Below, one piece after another: positions 45,946 to 56,379 of a stretch of 64,000 bases of DNA. The position numbers and the translations under genes are program-made. Location: positions 15,997,509-16,061,508 of the forward strand of contig NC_044927.1 of assembly GCF_003576645.1 (NCBI RefSeq). The letters run 5' to 3'. The notes under the pieces were generated by a model. The model was not told the origin of the DNA. It ran no database searches and saw only the letters and a program-made list of their open reading frames with translations. This DNA is from Ipomoea triloba (Eukaryota > Streptophyta > Magnoliopsida > Solanales > Convolvulaceae). The stretch's first letter is position 1; each line of letters starts with the position of its first letter.

Positions 45946-46768
45946 TATGCATTTATTTATTTTTTTGAGTTTTTCCCAAAGGTATCCCTCCAGCCGACAG
46001 TTGGAAGACTTAACTTTCGTCCTTACAGTCAGCACACTAAGTGGTAGGGGGGATCAAACCCCCAACCTCATACTTAAGGACGAGGTACTGAACCACCGCA
46101 AATTATGCCGTGGACCCAGGTCTACCTTGCAAGGTGGACCTGGGTCCAATACAACGCCGTTTCACTATTTTTTTCTTTTTAAAAAAAAATTACTAAACAT
46201 ATAGCCCTGAAATGCGTGAATGTGGAGGTTTCAAATTGTGAATATGGAGTATAGAATTTGTGAATGTAGAGTTATGAATGTGTGAATCTGTAGTAGAGTT
46301 AACAAAGTTCTAGCAGCCCTGAAATGTGTGAATGTGGAGGTTTCAAATTGTGAATATGGAGTATAGAATTTGTGAATGTAGAGTTACGAATGTGTGAATC
46401 TGTAGTAGAGTTAACAGAATTCTAGCAACTTGTAGCCCTGTAATGTGTGAATGTGGAGTTCCTAAGTTGTGAACATGGAGTATAGGACCTGTGAATATAG
46501 AGTTTTGAATGTGTGAATACATAACAGTGGTAATATAGTTACTAAACATATAGCCCTATAATGTGTGAATGTAGAGTTTTCAAATTGTGAATATGGAGTA
46601 TAGGGTCTGTGAATGTAGAGTTTGTGTTCTGTTGCGATGAGGAGCCGTTAATATTTTTTTATTTAAAAAAAACAATTGTGAAACGACGTCGTATTGGACC
46701 CTGGTCTACCTTGCAAGGTGGACCTGGGTCCACGGCATAACTACTGCTGAACCACCATGCCAACCATG
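45946..46768 (-). mobile_element. second tRNA-derived SINE family, split by a MITE
   Basis: On the minus strand the head (catggttggcatggtggttc, 46768-46749) continues after the MITE at 46097 with tacctcgtccttaag, a B-box-like gggggtttgatcccc and a 3' A-rich tail (45946-45966). The A-box-like region is the split part. The sequence is unrelated to the other SINE family in the window. Confidence 0.65.
46098..46747. mobile_element. Mutator-like MITE with exact 9-bp target duplication
   Basis: 650 bp with about 80-bp terminal inverted repeats. Each end holds ttatgccgtggacccaggtc, then ccttgcaaggt, then aataca/cgacgYcgtttcac. It is flanked by tgaaccacc at 46089-46097 and 46748-46756; 9-bp duplications are typical of Mutator-like elements. 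The core (46203-46620) has four tandem copies of an about 115-bp unit starting agccctgaaatgtgtgaa. No coding capacity. Confidence 0.9.
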
Positions 46769-47491
46769 TTGGTAATTTATTTAATTTATAATTCAATGTC
46801 TACAATGCCTTTATTCAAAAACAAATATTCATTATAAAAATTTTTAAAAAGAGATATAATTTCATTAGTTATATTATCTATATTTTCTACCATGCAAAGA
46901 TTCCCTACCTTCAAATTTATTAGTTAATTATATTCACTACATTGTTCATTGTTTTCTATTTACACTATCTTGTAATTAAATATCAAAGTTATACTAAAAA
47001 ATAATGTTATATATTTATTTACCAATTATTATGTTAATAACATGAAAAATAATAATAAAAAAAACAATTTGAAACCAATCATATTAACTATTTAGGGATG
47101 ATTTATTTATAAAGAAAACATTCAAATAACACAATAAATTGATTTAAAACTCATTATTAAAAATGTCAATGTAGGGAAATAGAATATTGTGACACACTTG
47201 ATGCATTGAAAATATGCTGATACTACAACATTTTTGGAATCAATCTTTCAAATTCAGAAAAAGAAGAAATTTGAAAAATAACTACTATTGCAGCATTCAT
47301 TAATCTTGTATGTAAAATACTTATTGTTCATTCTTTAAATATATTAGAACTAATATAAATTTATAATTCATTCATTTTCTACCATCAACCTGTTTGGATT
47401 AAAGATAAAATCAACATCGATCTTGACAACAAAAATAATTGGTATATAGGATTGGACATTATCTCATTCGCGCAATGCAGGTGAAAAACTA

Positions 47492-47545
<54 letters not shown>

Positions 47546-47715
47546 TTTAAGGACAAATATGTCATTTTCTCTTTTTCTTTTCCTTTGAATGACTATATTG
47601 CAATTCATGTGGGGCTATGAATTACAATTTTATTGAACCAAATAATGTATTTTATCCTTTTCATAGAATTACATTGACATTGAATTTTAATTCATGCGAA
47701 CCAAATGTGGTTCTT

Positions 47716-48479
47716 GAAGTGCCATTTAATTAACAAATTAAATGCTCTTTTAGTCTACTTTTAATGAATCATTTAATTAATGTAGTATACAAGTTTATAT
47801 TATACTTCATTGTATTCAAGTTAATTTAGAAAAACTTAAAGTTGATCTAATTAAAAACTTAAAATTAAAAAATACTTATGAATATAGTGCTATTCAAATT
47901 ATTTTATCTAATTGATTATGTTTCATATTTTGTCATAAATATTTTCACATTTTCACCACACAAGTATATTTTTGACTCCGACTTTGATCATTGTGTAATC
48001 TATCAAATTTTTTTTATTGTATTTTAACCTTATTATCATAGATGTTTGATATTTTGTAATTAACATTTCTATCATCATTTAAATTTCGCCCCTCCTCAAA
48101 TAATTCTCTGGCTCTGTCACTGATTGCAAATAACACACTAGCAACAAAAAGGGAGATGACAAATAGTGAAATGAAAACAATGACAATGTTACTCAAAAGA
48201 GAATTAAGAATACTTAGAAAAATCCAAAGCAAAAGTAGTATTTATTTAGATTATCGTTTTTAGACCAAGTATTTAGACTATCGATTTTACAAAGTTGCAA
48301 ACATTTATTTTAGTGACAATTATAATGAATTTTCTATATTATCTTGGATTCATATACGTTGAGTTACATATTTAAATAAACAAAATCGACATTCAATTAC
48401 CAATTTATAAACTTCTCCTATATAATCTTGCATTGATATACTTTCAAGTATTTATTTAAATATAAACATGGGACATTAA
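47716..48479. other. AT-rich sequence, nothing coding
   Basis: Part probably belongs to the Helitron whose 3' end is at 48509; no 5' end was found. The minus frame at 48014-48232 has no family match I can name. Confidence 0.4.
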
Positions 48480-48509
48480 TCTATACGCGCAATGCGCGTG
48501 TAAAACTAG
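48480..48509 (+). mobile_element. Helitron 3' terminus (plus strand)
   Basis: tacgcgcaatgcgcgtgt forms a perfect short stem, followed by aaaactag and host T (48510). It is related to the end at 47492. The 5' partner was not located. Confidence 0.7.
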
Positions 48510-50645
48510 TAATAAAATAAATGCAGAAACAACATAAAAAACAACCACCTTATTACCTCAAATTTTAGTTTACATTTGTAATAACGCAAAGAAAATACTA
48601 TTTACACACACTAGTATTTTCACCCATGCGTTGCACGGAATGGATTTGTTATAATATTTTAAGAATATTTTGATCGATATACAATTGTATAAATTATAAC
48701 ATCGAATATTATATAGTGCAATTGAAAAATTGAGTTGGATCGATTATGTTTTTTGATGTTATTATTGCTTGAATTTGAGTAGATAATTGCCCAATTAATA
48801 ACTAACGTGTACATATACGCATCCAATGCTGAAACTTTAGAGATTTTGTATATCAGTATTTATGATTTATATTAATTGGGCTAATTAGCTCGTTGTCTAG
48901 CAACTCAGTTATAAAAATTATTTGTACGGAAGATATATTTTCTATGTAGATATATAGCAATTTTGTCATCTTTGTATAAAAATAAAAATTAATATCACTG
49001 GTTTGAATTACACATTATTGAAAACCTCTTTGTAGATGACATTGGTAATAGTAACAAAATTTTGTCCATCATCGTTTAGAGCTAAAACCTTTAGTTTATC
49101 AGGATGGGTGACTCGGGAAAAAACCACGTATAATTGATCGTGATTAAAGTCCAATTTTTTCAGCAATAACCCAACGTGAGTCATCGTTTAGCCCTGACTT
49201 TTTTTTGATAGTCATGGCATATGCGAGCATCAACGGAGATTGTTTACGCTGGAACTTAAAGGGCAATCTCGTATCAAAAGGGGTGGGACATTAAGGGGAT
49301 AAGAACTTTGGTTCCTTGATGTGTCCCATTAACTATTCTTGCTTCGACAATGTGATATGCCAATCTTGTGACGATGAGACATGTACTGTTGCAAAGACCA
49401 AGAGAGTGGTCTATGTTCCGCAATTACATAACAAGTGCACCAGCCTTTAATGCCAATGAATGATTAGTAAGTCCAGATAATCTCAAACTGAATTCAAGAT
49501 AGTGTACTTCTGATAGATTTTCACCGTCTGATTCTTCCTAACACAAAGAGTCACAACTTAAATATGTTCGACCTTCTTATAGTGTTCATGTTACACATGC
49601 ATTGATTAATTTGATCAACAACATCTAAAGTCGGTGAGAGGATCGCTCGACCTTCTAAGTGCGACTTATCAAGCATGTCATATCTCGCACTTGGGAAGGT
49701 GCTTTTCACTATAGTTTCTATGGGATCGGTCCACACTTCAACAACAACCCTGCTGGAATATCGATCTCAGACAAATCGTCGTTTACAACCCCTATAATCC
49801 CATCTTCAATGTTTGCAATCCATTTCGAAAACCAATCAACCGTCTGTCTATCTTCCTCTGAAGCTAAGTTTCATAGTCTCAAGTTCTTCGTGAGCCTCAA
49901 TACCTTGCAATTTGTCCAGAGGTATGACGAATTAATAGTTGCTCTAGAAACTATTGGTCTCGTTGCTTTCGGAATAACTGGAAGAATCTATCTAAAATCA
50001 CCGCTCAAGATTACTGTCTTTCCACCAAATGTCTTTCCAGCACTACCCGGTATAACGAACGTCAATAGATCCCTCATGATTTTGTCCAAAGCCTCAAAAT
50101 AGTGTTTGTGCGTCATCGGTGCTTTGTCCCATATTATCAATTTGCTCCTTATTATAAGCTCAGCAAGGTCACTGCCTTGCGATATGTTGCACATGAAATC
50201 TTCATTCAATGAGAGTGGTATATCAAATCTGGAATGCATCATCGTGCTTCCCGACAAGAGCAAAGATGCTATTCCACTTGTAGCAACGTTGAGAATAATA
50301 TCTTTGCGGCTCCTTATCTTTTAGAAAATACTTTGAACATTTACCATCTACCATGCATAACGAATTCTTCTAGAGTTGTCCACATGGTTCGTGTAACATG
50401 AATTCGCTACCTGCGTCATGGTGCTCAGTGTCAGCATCTAGGTCGGGAATTTCAGCAGAAATCAGGGTATCAATTTCGGTCGCAGAATTTTCCCTATTTA
50501 TACTTTTGGCAAATAGCAATATGTACGCGTGAGGGAGTTCTCTTTTTTGAAATTCAATCATGTAGATAACTGAAAAGAAAATCCAAAAAATGAACAATTG
50601 AAGTTTATATAGGGAAATTAGATTTAATTATGACAAATTCAAATA

Positions 50646-51591
50646 CTCCCTCCGTCCCATTTTACCTGCCTTACATTTTTTTTAGTATGTCCCAAAATAT
50701 TGTCTACGCTCTAAAATTGGACATTATTATTATTATTATTTTTCCCGATTTACCCTTATGAATTTCTTCAATATCTAAATTTATTACTCCATATTCTGTT
50801 TTCCCAATTTACTCAATACTTTTAAGCGCCATCGTACTCTTTCCATCTCTACACCTTCGGTGCCACGTACGCCGGTTTCCCACACTAGGTATGGAGCAAA
50901 CCATCGTTCTGGAGCTGCTCTGGCAAGGTGGACAATTTTAAAATCCGAAAATTTCAAGTCACCGTGTTCGTTGAGGCGTATATTTTCCGGCTTGAGATTC
51001 CTCGGTTGGTAGACGTCGCAATTGTGGCAGAAATCCACTGCGCTGACCATGCTCTAATTTCATCAAAACTCCATATTCATGTTTTTTTTTGTTTTTTTTT
51101 TGTTTTTTGAAAAAAGCTAAAGATTTTTAAAAACTTAATCCATCAAGGTCTCAAATTATATAAAGGATTCATACTGAAATGAAAGTAGAAGTCTGGTGAT
51201 GCAGATCTTCAAATCTTCAATGAAATGAAAGGATACACGTACGAAGATATGCAATTTTCACTATTTATGTGTTGAAAATTCTATGAAATTAAGTGATGCA
51301 GAGCTTCAATATCTTCTTTTATGAGTATGACTATGTTGATCCAAAGTCTTCATAGAAGAAGGAATTTTAGAATTCTTATATAGAGAGAAATTGAAACTGG
51401 AGAAATAAGAATGAGAGAGAGAAGAAGAAGAAGTCTATGGTCAATGGTGTGTTTTAGTGGGCTATTGAGTGGCTGCCTGGCTGGTGAGAGAAAAAAAAGA
51501 GGGGCAAAAATGGAAGACAAACTACTTTTACTTTACTACCTTAAAATTCATGCAAAAAGGAATTAGGACAAGGAATACGGGACTGAGAGAG
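50646..51591. mobile_element. Stowaway-type (Tc1/mariner) element carrying host gene fragments
   Basis: The left end ctccctccgtcccatttta and the reverse complement of the right end ctctctcagtcccgtattc are inverted repeats (about 70% over 28 bp) matching the Stowaway consensus. TA dinucleotides flank it at 50644-50645 and 51592-51593. At 946 bp it is well above the usual Stowaway size because the core holds a CIPK-like kinase fragment and promoter-like sequence. It sits in an intron of the Helitron RepHel pseudogene. No transposase is present. Confidence 0.82.
50784..51050 (-). pseudogene. captured CIPK-like protein kinase fragment
   Basis: The minus-strand frame reads MVSAVDFCHNCDVYQPRNLK then PENIRLNEHGDLKFSDFK. 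This aligns with the catalytic-loop region of CBL-interacting protein kinases (SAVDFCH...HRDLKPEN...GDLKVSDFG). The catalytic HRD has become PRN and DFG has become DFK, and the following sequence departs from the family, so it is inactive. Only about 40 residues are kinase-like. It lies wholly within the Stowaway-type element. A TATA-like box (ctctatataagaattc, minus strand, near 51380) lies about 330 bp upstream in the same orientation. Confidence 0.8.
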
Positions 51592-53215
51592 TATGTATGA
51601 TATTCAAATACCTCCACATATGTAGCCAAACAACTTTTTTTATTTTTATGTCTTCAATCATAGCATCAAATTTCATCTTAAACACACAACAAATGATGTC
51701 AGGTCTATCCTTTGCTTTAAGGCCACGGTGGGCAACATACTGCTCAATCTCAGGCCATTTCGGGTTGCAGGTGAATGTAATGAATAGGTGTAGATAGCCG
51801 ACGTGACTGCATATTGCGAATGGATCTTGATAGTTATGAATCATATACCTAGCTCTGCCCGTGAATGATGATGGTAGTATAATTATTTTACCTCGAGCTA
51901 TGGGGTCTAATTCTCCCATTGTTAATGCATCACTCAACCCCTAATAAGCTTCACAATGCAACGCATTATGATGAGTTCTAATGTCGATCAAGCGTGCAGA
52001 TTCGATCATTGTATATGCATCAACCAAGTATTGTTGAAATAACATCATAGAATACAACAACGTATGCTTCTCATTTACCCTCTCATGTATATAGAATGAG
52101 AAATACTCTTTAGGGCTAATTCTTGTCCTACCACCAGGATGTCTTTGGCCATGCATAAGAGAATGTAATATCTTCATGATAACCATCTTCGCCGTATGGG
52201 AACAACAAAGGGTACTGTAGCGGCAGATATGCATGGTTCAATTGGTTTATTCTCTTCAATTGTCCAGTCCTGCTCTCAATCAATATGTCTAGATCATCCA
52301 TTGTTTGGTCCAAATCCTCGACAATAAGTGCAGCTACCTCATTAGTGGCAAGTAAATTGTATATTCTTCCATCCTTGTTCTAACTGCCTATTAAATTCAT
52401 CTTAACCTCAACAATTGGGTTAGATTGGATCTTAGTTCTTGCCGTTCTGAAAAACATTATTTTGGTCCAAATGGGACTAAATAAATAATACTTGAATATC
52501 TTGGTGGAATCTGAACGAAAGTCAGAACGTATTTGGAAATTTACCTGATAGAATTGATGCGATTGTTAATCTCATTATCTGTGTCGTAAATATATAGCTG
52601 CATAATTTTTGGAGTCGACACTTCTCTTGGAACTAAGCTTCCAATCCAGTGATAATTTTGACCACTAATCCTAAACATCAGAGGAGCGTTACTAGTGTTG
52701 ATTGACCTATCTACTCTACTGCCTAGAGACGTGAAGCAGAACCTGTTGTTATGCCTTCAATAATATTGAGGAAGTGTATGCTCTGTTCAGTATCACCAGT
52801 GTATAGGCTTTGGAGCACATGAGGAGGATCCTTCATGTGAGGTAATTGGATCTTGCCCAAAGAGCAACACTTTGTGTATTTCGGTAATCTGCGCGTAATA
52901 TTTTGATTTGAGTGCTCTTGTTGCCAAAATAAGGCAGCACAATAATTACACAAATGAGCAGCATCTCCAATGTCCAAATAAGAACCTGGTAACATAAACA
53001 TTTTTTAATTAAGGCATATTATTTATGGTGTGACAAAAATGAACAGAATGACCTTTTTAATTTAAAAAAATCACCATATCCATTATTTTGAGATGTGACT
53101 TGTTCGAAATTCATGTTTAGATTCCTCTCATTTGTTCTTGATGATGTCTTACTGGAATTTCTCACAATTGACAACAAAGCACGATTACACAGAGGATGCG
53201 ATGCTCTTTCTTCTT

Positions 53216-53733
53216 AAAAAAACATAATGAATTGTTAAATTTGTGTTAAGTAATGGAAAAAGTTGTTAACACTTAACAAAGGCTAGGAATAACAAAAAGG
53301 AAAAAAAAATAAAAATGAATATAATGGTTGAAAATGAATGAGTTTGTGATCCTTTTATATTGAGTCAATACATATTTAATGTATACTACAATTATTAAAT
53401 AGTAAATATGTATTTATTAATATAATTACCAATGAATATAATATAATTAATCAATTGCTGATAATATAGTAAGCTACCTTGATAAGCTCCCAAGATACCC
53501 ATTATTTGAATACATATTAGGGTGCTTTGCAATGTTTTTAGTATCCTTACATGATAAATTGTGATCAAATATGCTTTAAATTCACTAACCGCACGCAAAG
53601 CTACTTTTAGCATAAATTGAGTCAATACAGGAGTCCCTGGAGCCAATAGGAACGAAAACCGAGCTTAAGGAACGAACCAAGCAAGACTAAAGCCCTGAAG
53701 GACCCAAGAAGACCTCCACACGCGTGGTGGTGC
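53216..53733. other. AT-rich sequence, then start of an older LTR-like repeat
   Basis: 53216-53600 is AT-rich with nothing recognised. From about 53,620 (gagtccctggagccaatagg) the sequence becomes GC-richer and continues, after the inserted chromovirus, at 62,790. A short palindrome-like cacacgcgtgg precedes the insertion point. Confidence 0.4.
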
Positions 53734-55862
53734 TGTGACACCCCAACTTTTCACAAGCCGAGATAGCTAAACTTTAACGCAAAAGCTACCTATCTCAACT
53801 ATCAAACATACATAGCGGAAGCGATTTATAATCTAAAGGGGTATCATGCCACATCTAGGTAAGAAAAACACGGCCTAGATGCACATGCTAACCAAAAGAA
53901 CTGAACTGTATAGATAATAAATCCTCAAACATGTCTAAAACATCTGAAATCTAAACAAGAGTACATATAGTCTCATCATTGGCACACAGGCCCAAAACAC
54001 AAGTCTAAAACAACATAACTATGTCTAAGCTGGCATATAGATAAGCTCTAGCGCGCTCTCGCTTAGACTTATTGCATTCCTGGAAAACATACAAGAAACC
54101 ATTAGCAAAAGACTGCTAAGCAACCACCACTCACACCCGCAAGGAAATATAGATATATAATAAGTTGTAAATAGGTTTACACACCCATATAGAATATATA
54201 CACCAACGAACTGTTCAATACTTGAAATCGGATACTCAACAATAACACGCTGAATAAAGGATAAACCAAGACTTCTCAACAATACCAATATCCAACATAA
54301 GTGCACAAGACAACAAGTCTATAACGGAATATCAACCGAATCAAGAATACAATAGAATACTCATAAGAAACGATCAACAAGAATATATCCAAGACTAATC
54401 AAGAACGAACGAGATACGAGATAACTCAAGAATCAAGTAAAGAGACCAAATAGACCTCAACCTAAGGATAAGTACTAACCCTTACCCTCCAACCAACACC
54501 AAGCCTCATACCAACCACCAAACCCAAACTCAGTGCACAGAGGTAAATAATACCCGAATCATAAGGGCAAATGGCACCCATATACATAGAGGCAAATGGT
54601 GCCTGAAATACACAAAGGCAAATCGTGCCCTAATACATAGACGCAAATATTCCTCAACTACACAAATGGCAATTAGTGCCCATATACACAAATGGCAAAT
54701 AGTGCCCATATACACAAATGGCAAATAGTGCCCATATACACAATGGAAAATACTCCCAGATAATATAATCAAGGATTCAACTAAACAAGAGACTCAAAAG
54801 ATGGACCAAGAGATATGAATAAATACTTCAAAGACATGGTAAAATACCCAACAAAATACTCCAACAAAGTCCAGAACAAAAGGGGAAACAACCAAACAAA
54901 CAGACCACAGAACAGGTTACTGGAACCAGAATGCCAGTAGATCAGACGGAACACCCCAGCGGATCCCCTAGCTCCGCCGCACTCCTCCGCAAGAAGGAGG
55001 CGGACCACTCTGGCGGAACACCCTCCTCCGCCATCCTCCACCGCCACACACTTGCGGAAGACACCAACGGGGCATATTATTCCGTTGAGTTCCTCCGTAA
55101 GTGTGATCCAACCCCTCCTAGAACAGATCAAACAGAATACGAAATGTTCAGATCAGAATACAAAAATAGGATCATATTGATCAGATTACAACTCCTAGAA
55201 GCCAAATAAACAAGGAATCCATACCAATAAATATCCATAACATCAATAAGCAAAGGATCAAGAACACAAGTTCATAAATCCATCAAGAATGACTTCACAG
55301 ACAACAAGAAATAGGCTAACAACAAAGAAATACTCAGGATTCCAACACACCAAATAATATCATTGATTGAGAGTGTAAAAATAGGTTTTAGTGGACATAG
55401 TGGTTACCTCTTGAAGCACACTTCACCCAAGAACTCTCAAACCTCCTTACAAAGCTTCACCTCCACCTTGATCATCTTTCCCCCAAAAGATCCCCGAAAG
55501 AACAACATAAGAACTTGTATAAAGATTATGAAAATAACATAATGCAAGGTATATTCCTAGAGATAGATACTTACCCAAGCCTCAACAATCCTAAAAGAGC
55601 AATCTTGACTTGAATCTTTAAGATGAAAGTGTAGGATTCACTTTAGGGTTCTTTAGAGGTGAAAGGAGTAGGATGAATTATTTTGCAGGAAATGAAAAGG
55701 GAAAATAGGGTTGCAAGTGCAAAGCTTTTATATTAGTAGGGAAATATCATTACATATATTATGTATGTATCAACTAGGGTAAGACATAAAATAATGGGCC
55801 CTTATAAAATGGGTCACACATTATTTATTATACTACTAGTTTGTAAGGGGTTAATCTTCCAA

Positions 55863-55914
<52 letters not shown>

Positions 55915-56032
55915 CCATTATATAAATACTCTTACTAATAAGAATTGTAAGGATCCAAATTAGAATAAATCCCTTACAAGAATTAAATCAAGAATTGGGC
56001 TTTTGAATAAAATAATAAATTCCGGGTTCAAG

Positions 56033-56084
<52 letters not shown>

Positions 56085-56176
56085 ATTGGAAAGACTAAGC
56101 GCAATTTAATCAAATAAATCGCCCGGTGGAATTGATTACCGGTCTCAAGGCTTGAACGAATTTTCGGGGTACTACA
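53734..56176 (-). repeat. 3' LTR of the chromovirus
   Basis: Near-identical to 60308-62784 except for scattered substitutions, two expanded AT arrays (55866-55911 and 56036-56082), and absence of a 95-bp block present at 61328-61422 in the other LTR. Confidence 0.92.
54537..54750. repeat. 26-bp minisatellite inside the LTR
   Basis: The unit acacaaatggcaaatagtgc followed by ccatat is nearly perfect in three copies (54658-54737), with degenerate copies to the left (54560-54650). The same array occurs in the other LTR (61137-61320). It drives repeated CIWA/ICHLC frames on the minus strand that are not genes. Confidence 0.8.
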
Positions 56177-56379
56177 CTCTACACCCTTTAAAAGGAGCTT
56201 CGTCCCCGAAGCTCGTAGCTCACGGGAACTTAGAACGGAATGGTTTAAGGAAACAAGGAATCGATCGAAGGTTAAGGAAAAAGATTGCTTAACCAACCTA
56301 TCCTCAAGAACATACTACCCCACTACTCTTAAACTTCTAACTTACCTAACCCATGCACAGCATGCAAGAACTAAACAAA
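56177..56379 (-). other. chromovirus 3' non-coding region with polypurine tract
   Basis: Between the pol stop and the 3' LTR. On the minus strand it ends ttttaaagggtgtagag directly before the LTR's tgtagtacc. Confidence 0.75.

Larger units (their letters stand above)
45471..47492 (+). mobile_element. non-autonomous Helitron (2,022 bp) carrying nested insertions
   Basis: The 5' end is tctactatactaata after host A (45470); the 3' end is cgcgcaatgcaggtg then aaaaactag, followed by host T (47493). The 3' hairpin is slightly eroded compared with the sister end at 48509. Inside are a truncated SINE, a second SINE and a Mutator-like MITE. No RepHel sequence is present. Confidence 0.78.
45254..47715. 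mobile_element. MITE split by a Helitron in its AAT microsatellite
   Basis: The left end (acatttggaaggaaagaatt) and the reverse complement of the right end (acatttggttcgcatgaatt) are imperfect inverted repeats; both subterminal regions contain gaattgtaat/attacaat sequence. The AAT array at 45424-45470 continues at 47493-47543, showing that the Helitron inserted inside it. Borders are approximate. Confidence 0.5.
49008..53215 (-). pseudogene. Helitron RepHel (rolling-circle replicase/PIF1-like helicase) pseudogene
   Basis: Read on the minus strand. N-terminal Helitron segments: YLDIGDAAHLCNYCAALFW (about 52,970) and VNEKHTLLYSMMLFQQYLVD (about 52,050). Rep domain: ILPSSFTGRARYMIHNYQD and FITFTCNPKWPEI (51,870-51,740). 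The HUH-type site reads LPHAYILLF (about 50,525), with the usual second His replaced by Tyr. After KCSKYFL (about 50,330) the frame jumps to ILNVATSGIASLLL, so the Rep C-terminus with the catalytic tyrosines and helicase motif I (Walker A) are deleted. Helicase motifs remaining include LIIWDKAPMTHKH and GGKTVILSGDFR (about 50,000). The C-terminus is DQLYVVFSRVTHPDKLK ending at 49008. Stops and frameshifts occur throughout. An intron (51611-50570) contains the Stowaway insertion. Confidence 0.88.
48611..53220 (-). mobile_element. decayed autonomous Helitron
   Basis: The 3' end on the minus strand is ccgtgcaacgcatgggtg then aaaatactag, followed by host T (48610). About 400 bp upstream of it is the stop codon of a RepHel gene that extends to about 53,215. 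The 5' end was not found and may lie in the AT-rich sequence up to 53,640 or be lost. It is the only coding Helitron in the window. Confidence 0.8.

Noticed and set aside
50784..51050. functional CIPK gene
   Set aside because: Only the catalytic-loop region is present, HRD and DFG are altered, and it is confined within transposon ends.
54537..54750. regularly spaced repeats resembling a CRISPR array
   Set aside because: The repeats are contiguous 26-bp minisatellite units with no unique spacers, in a plant LTR, and duplicated in the second LTR.
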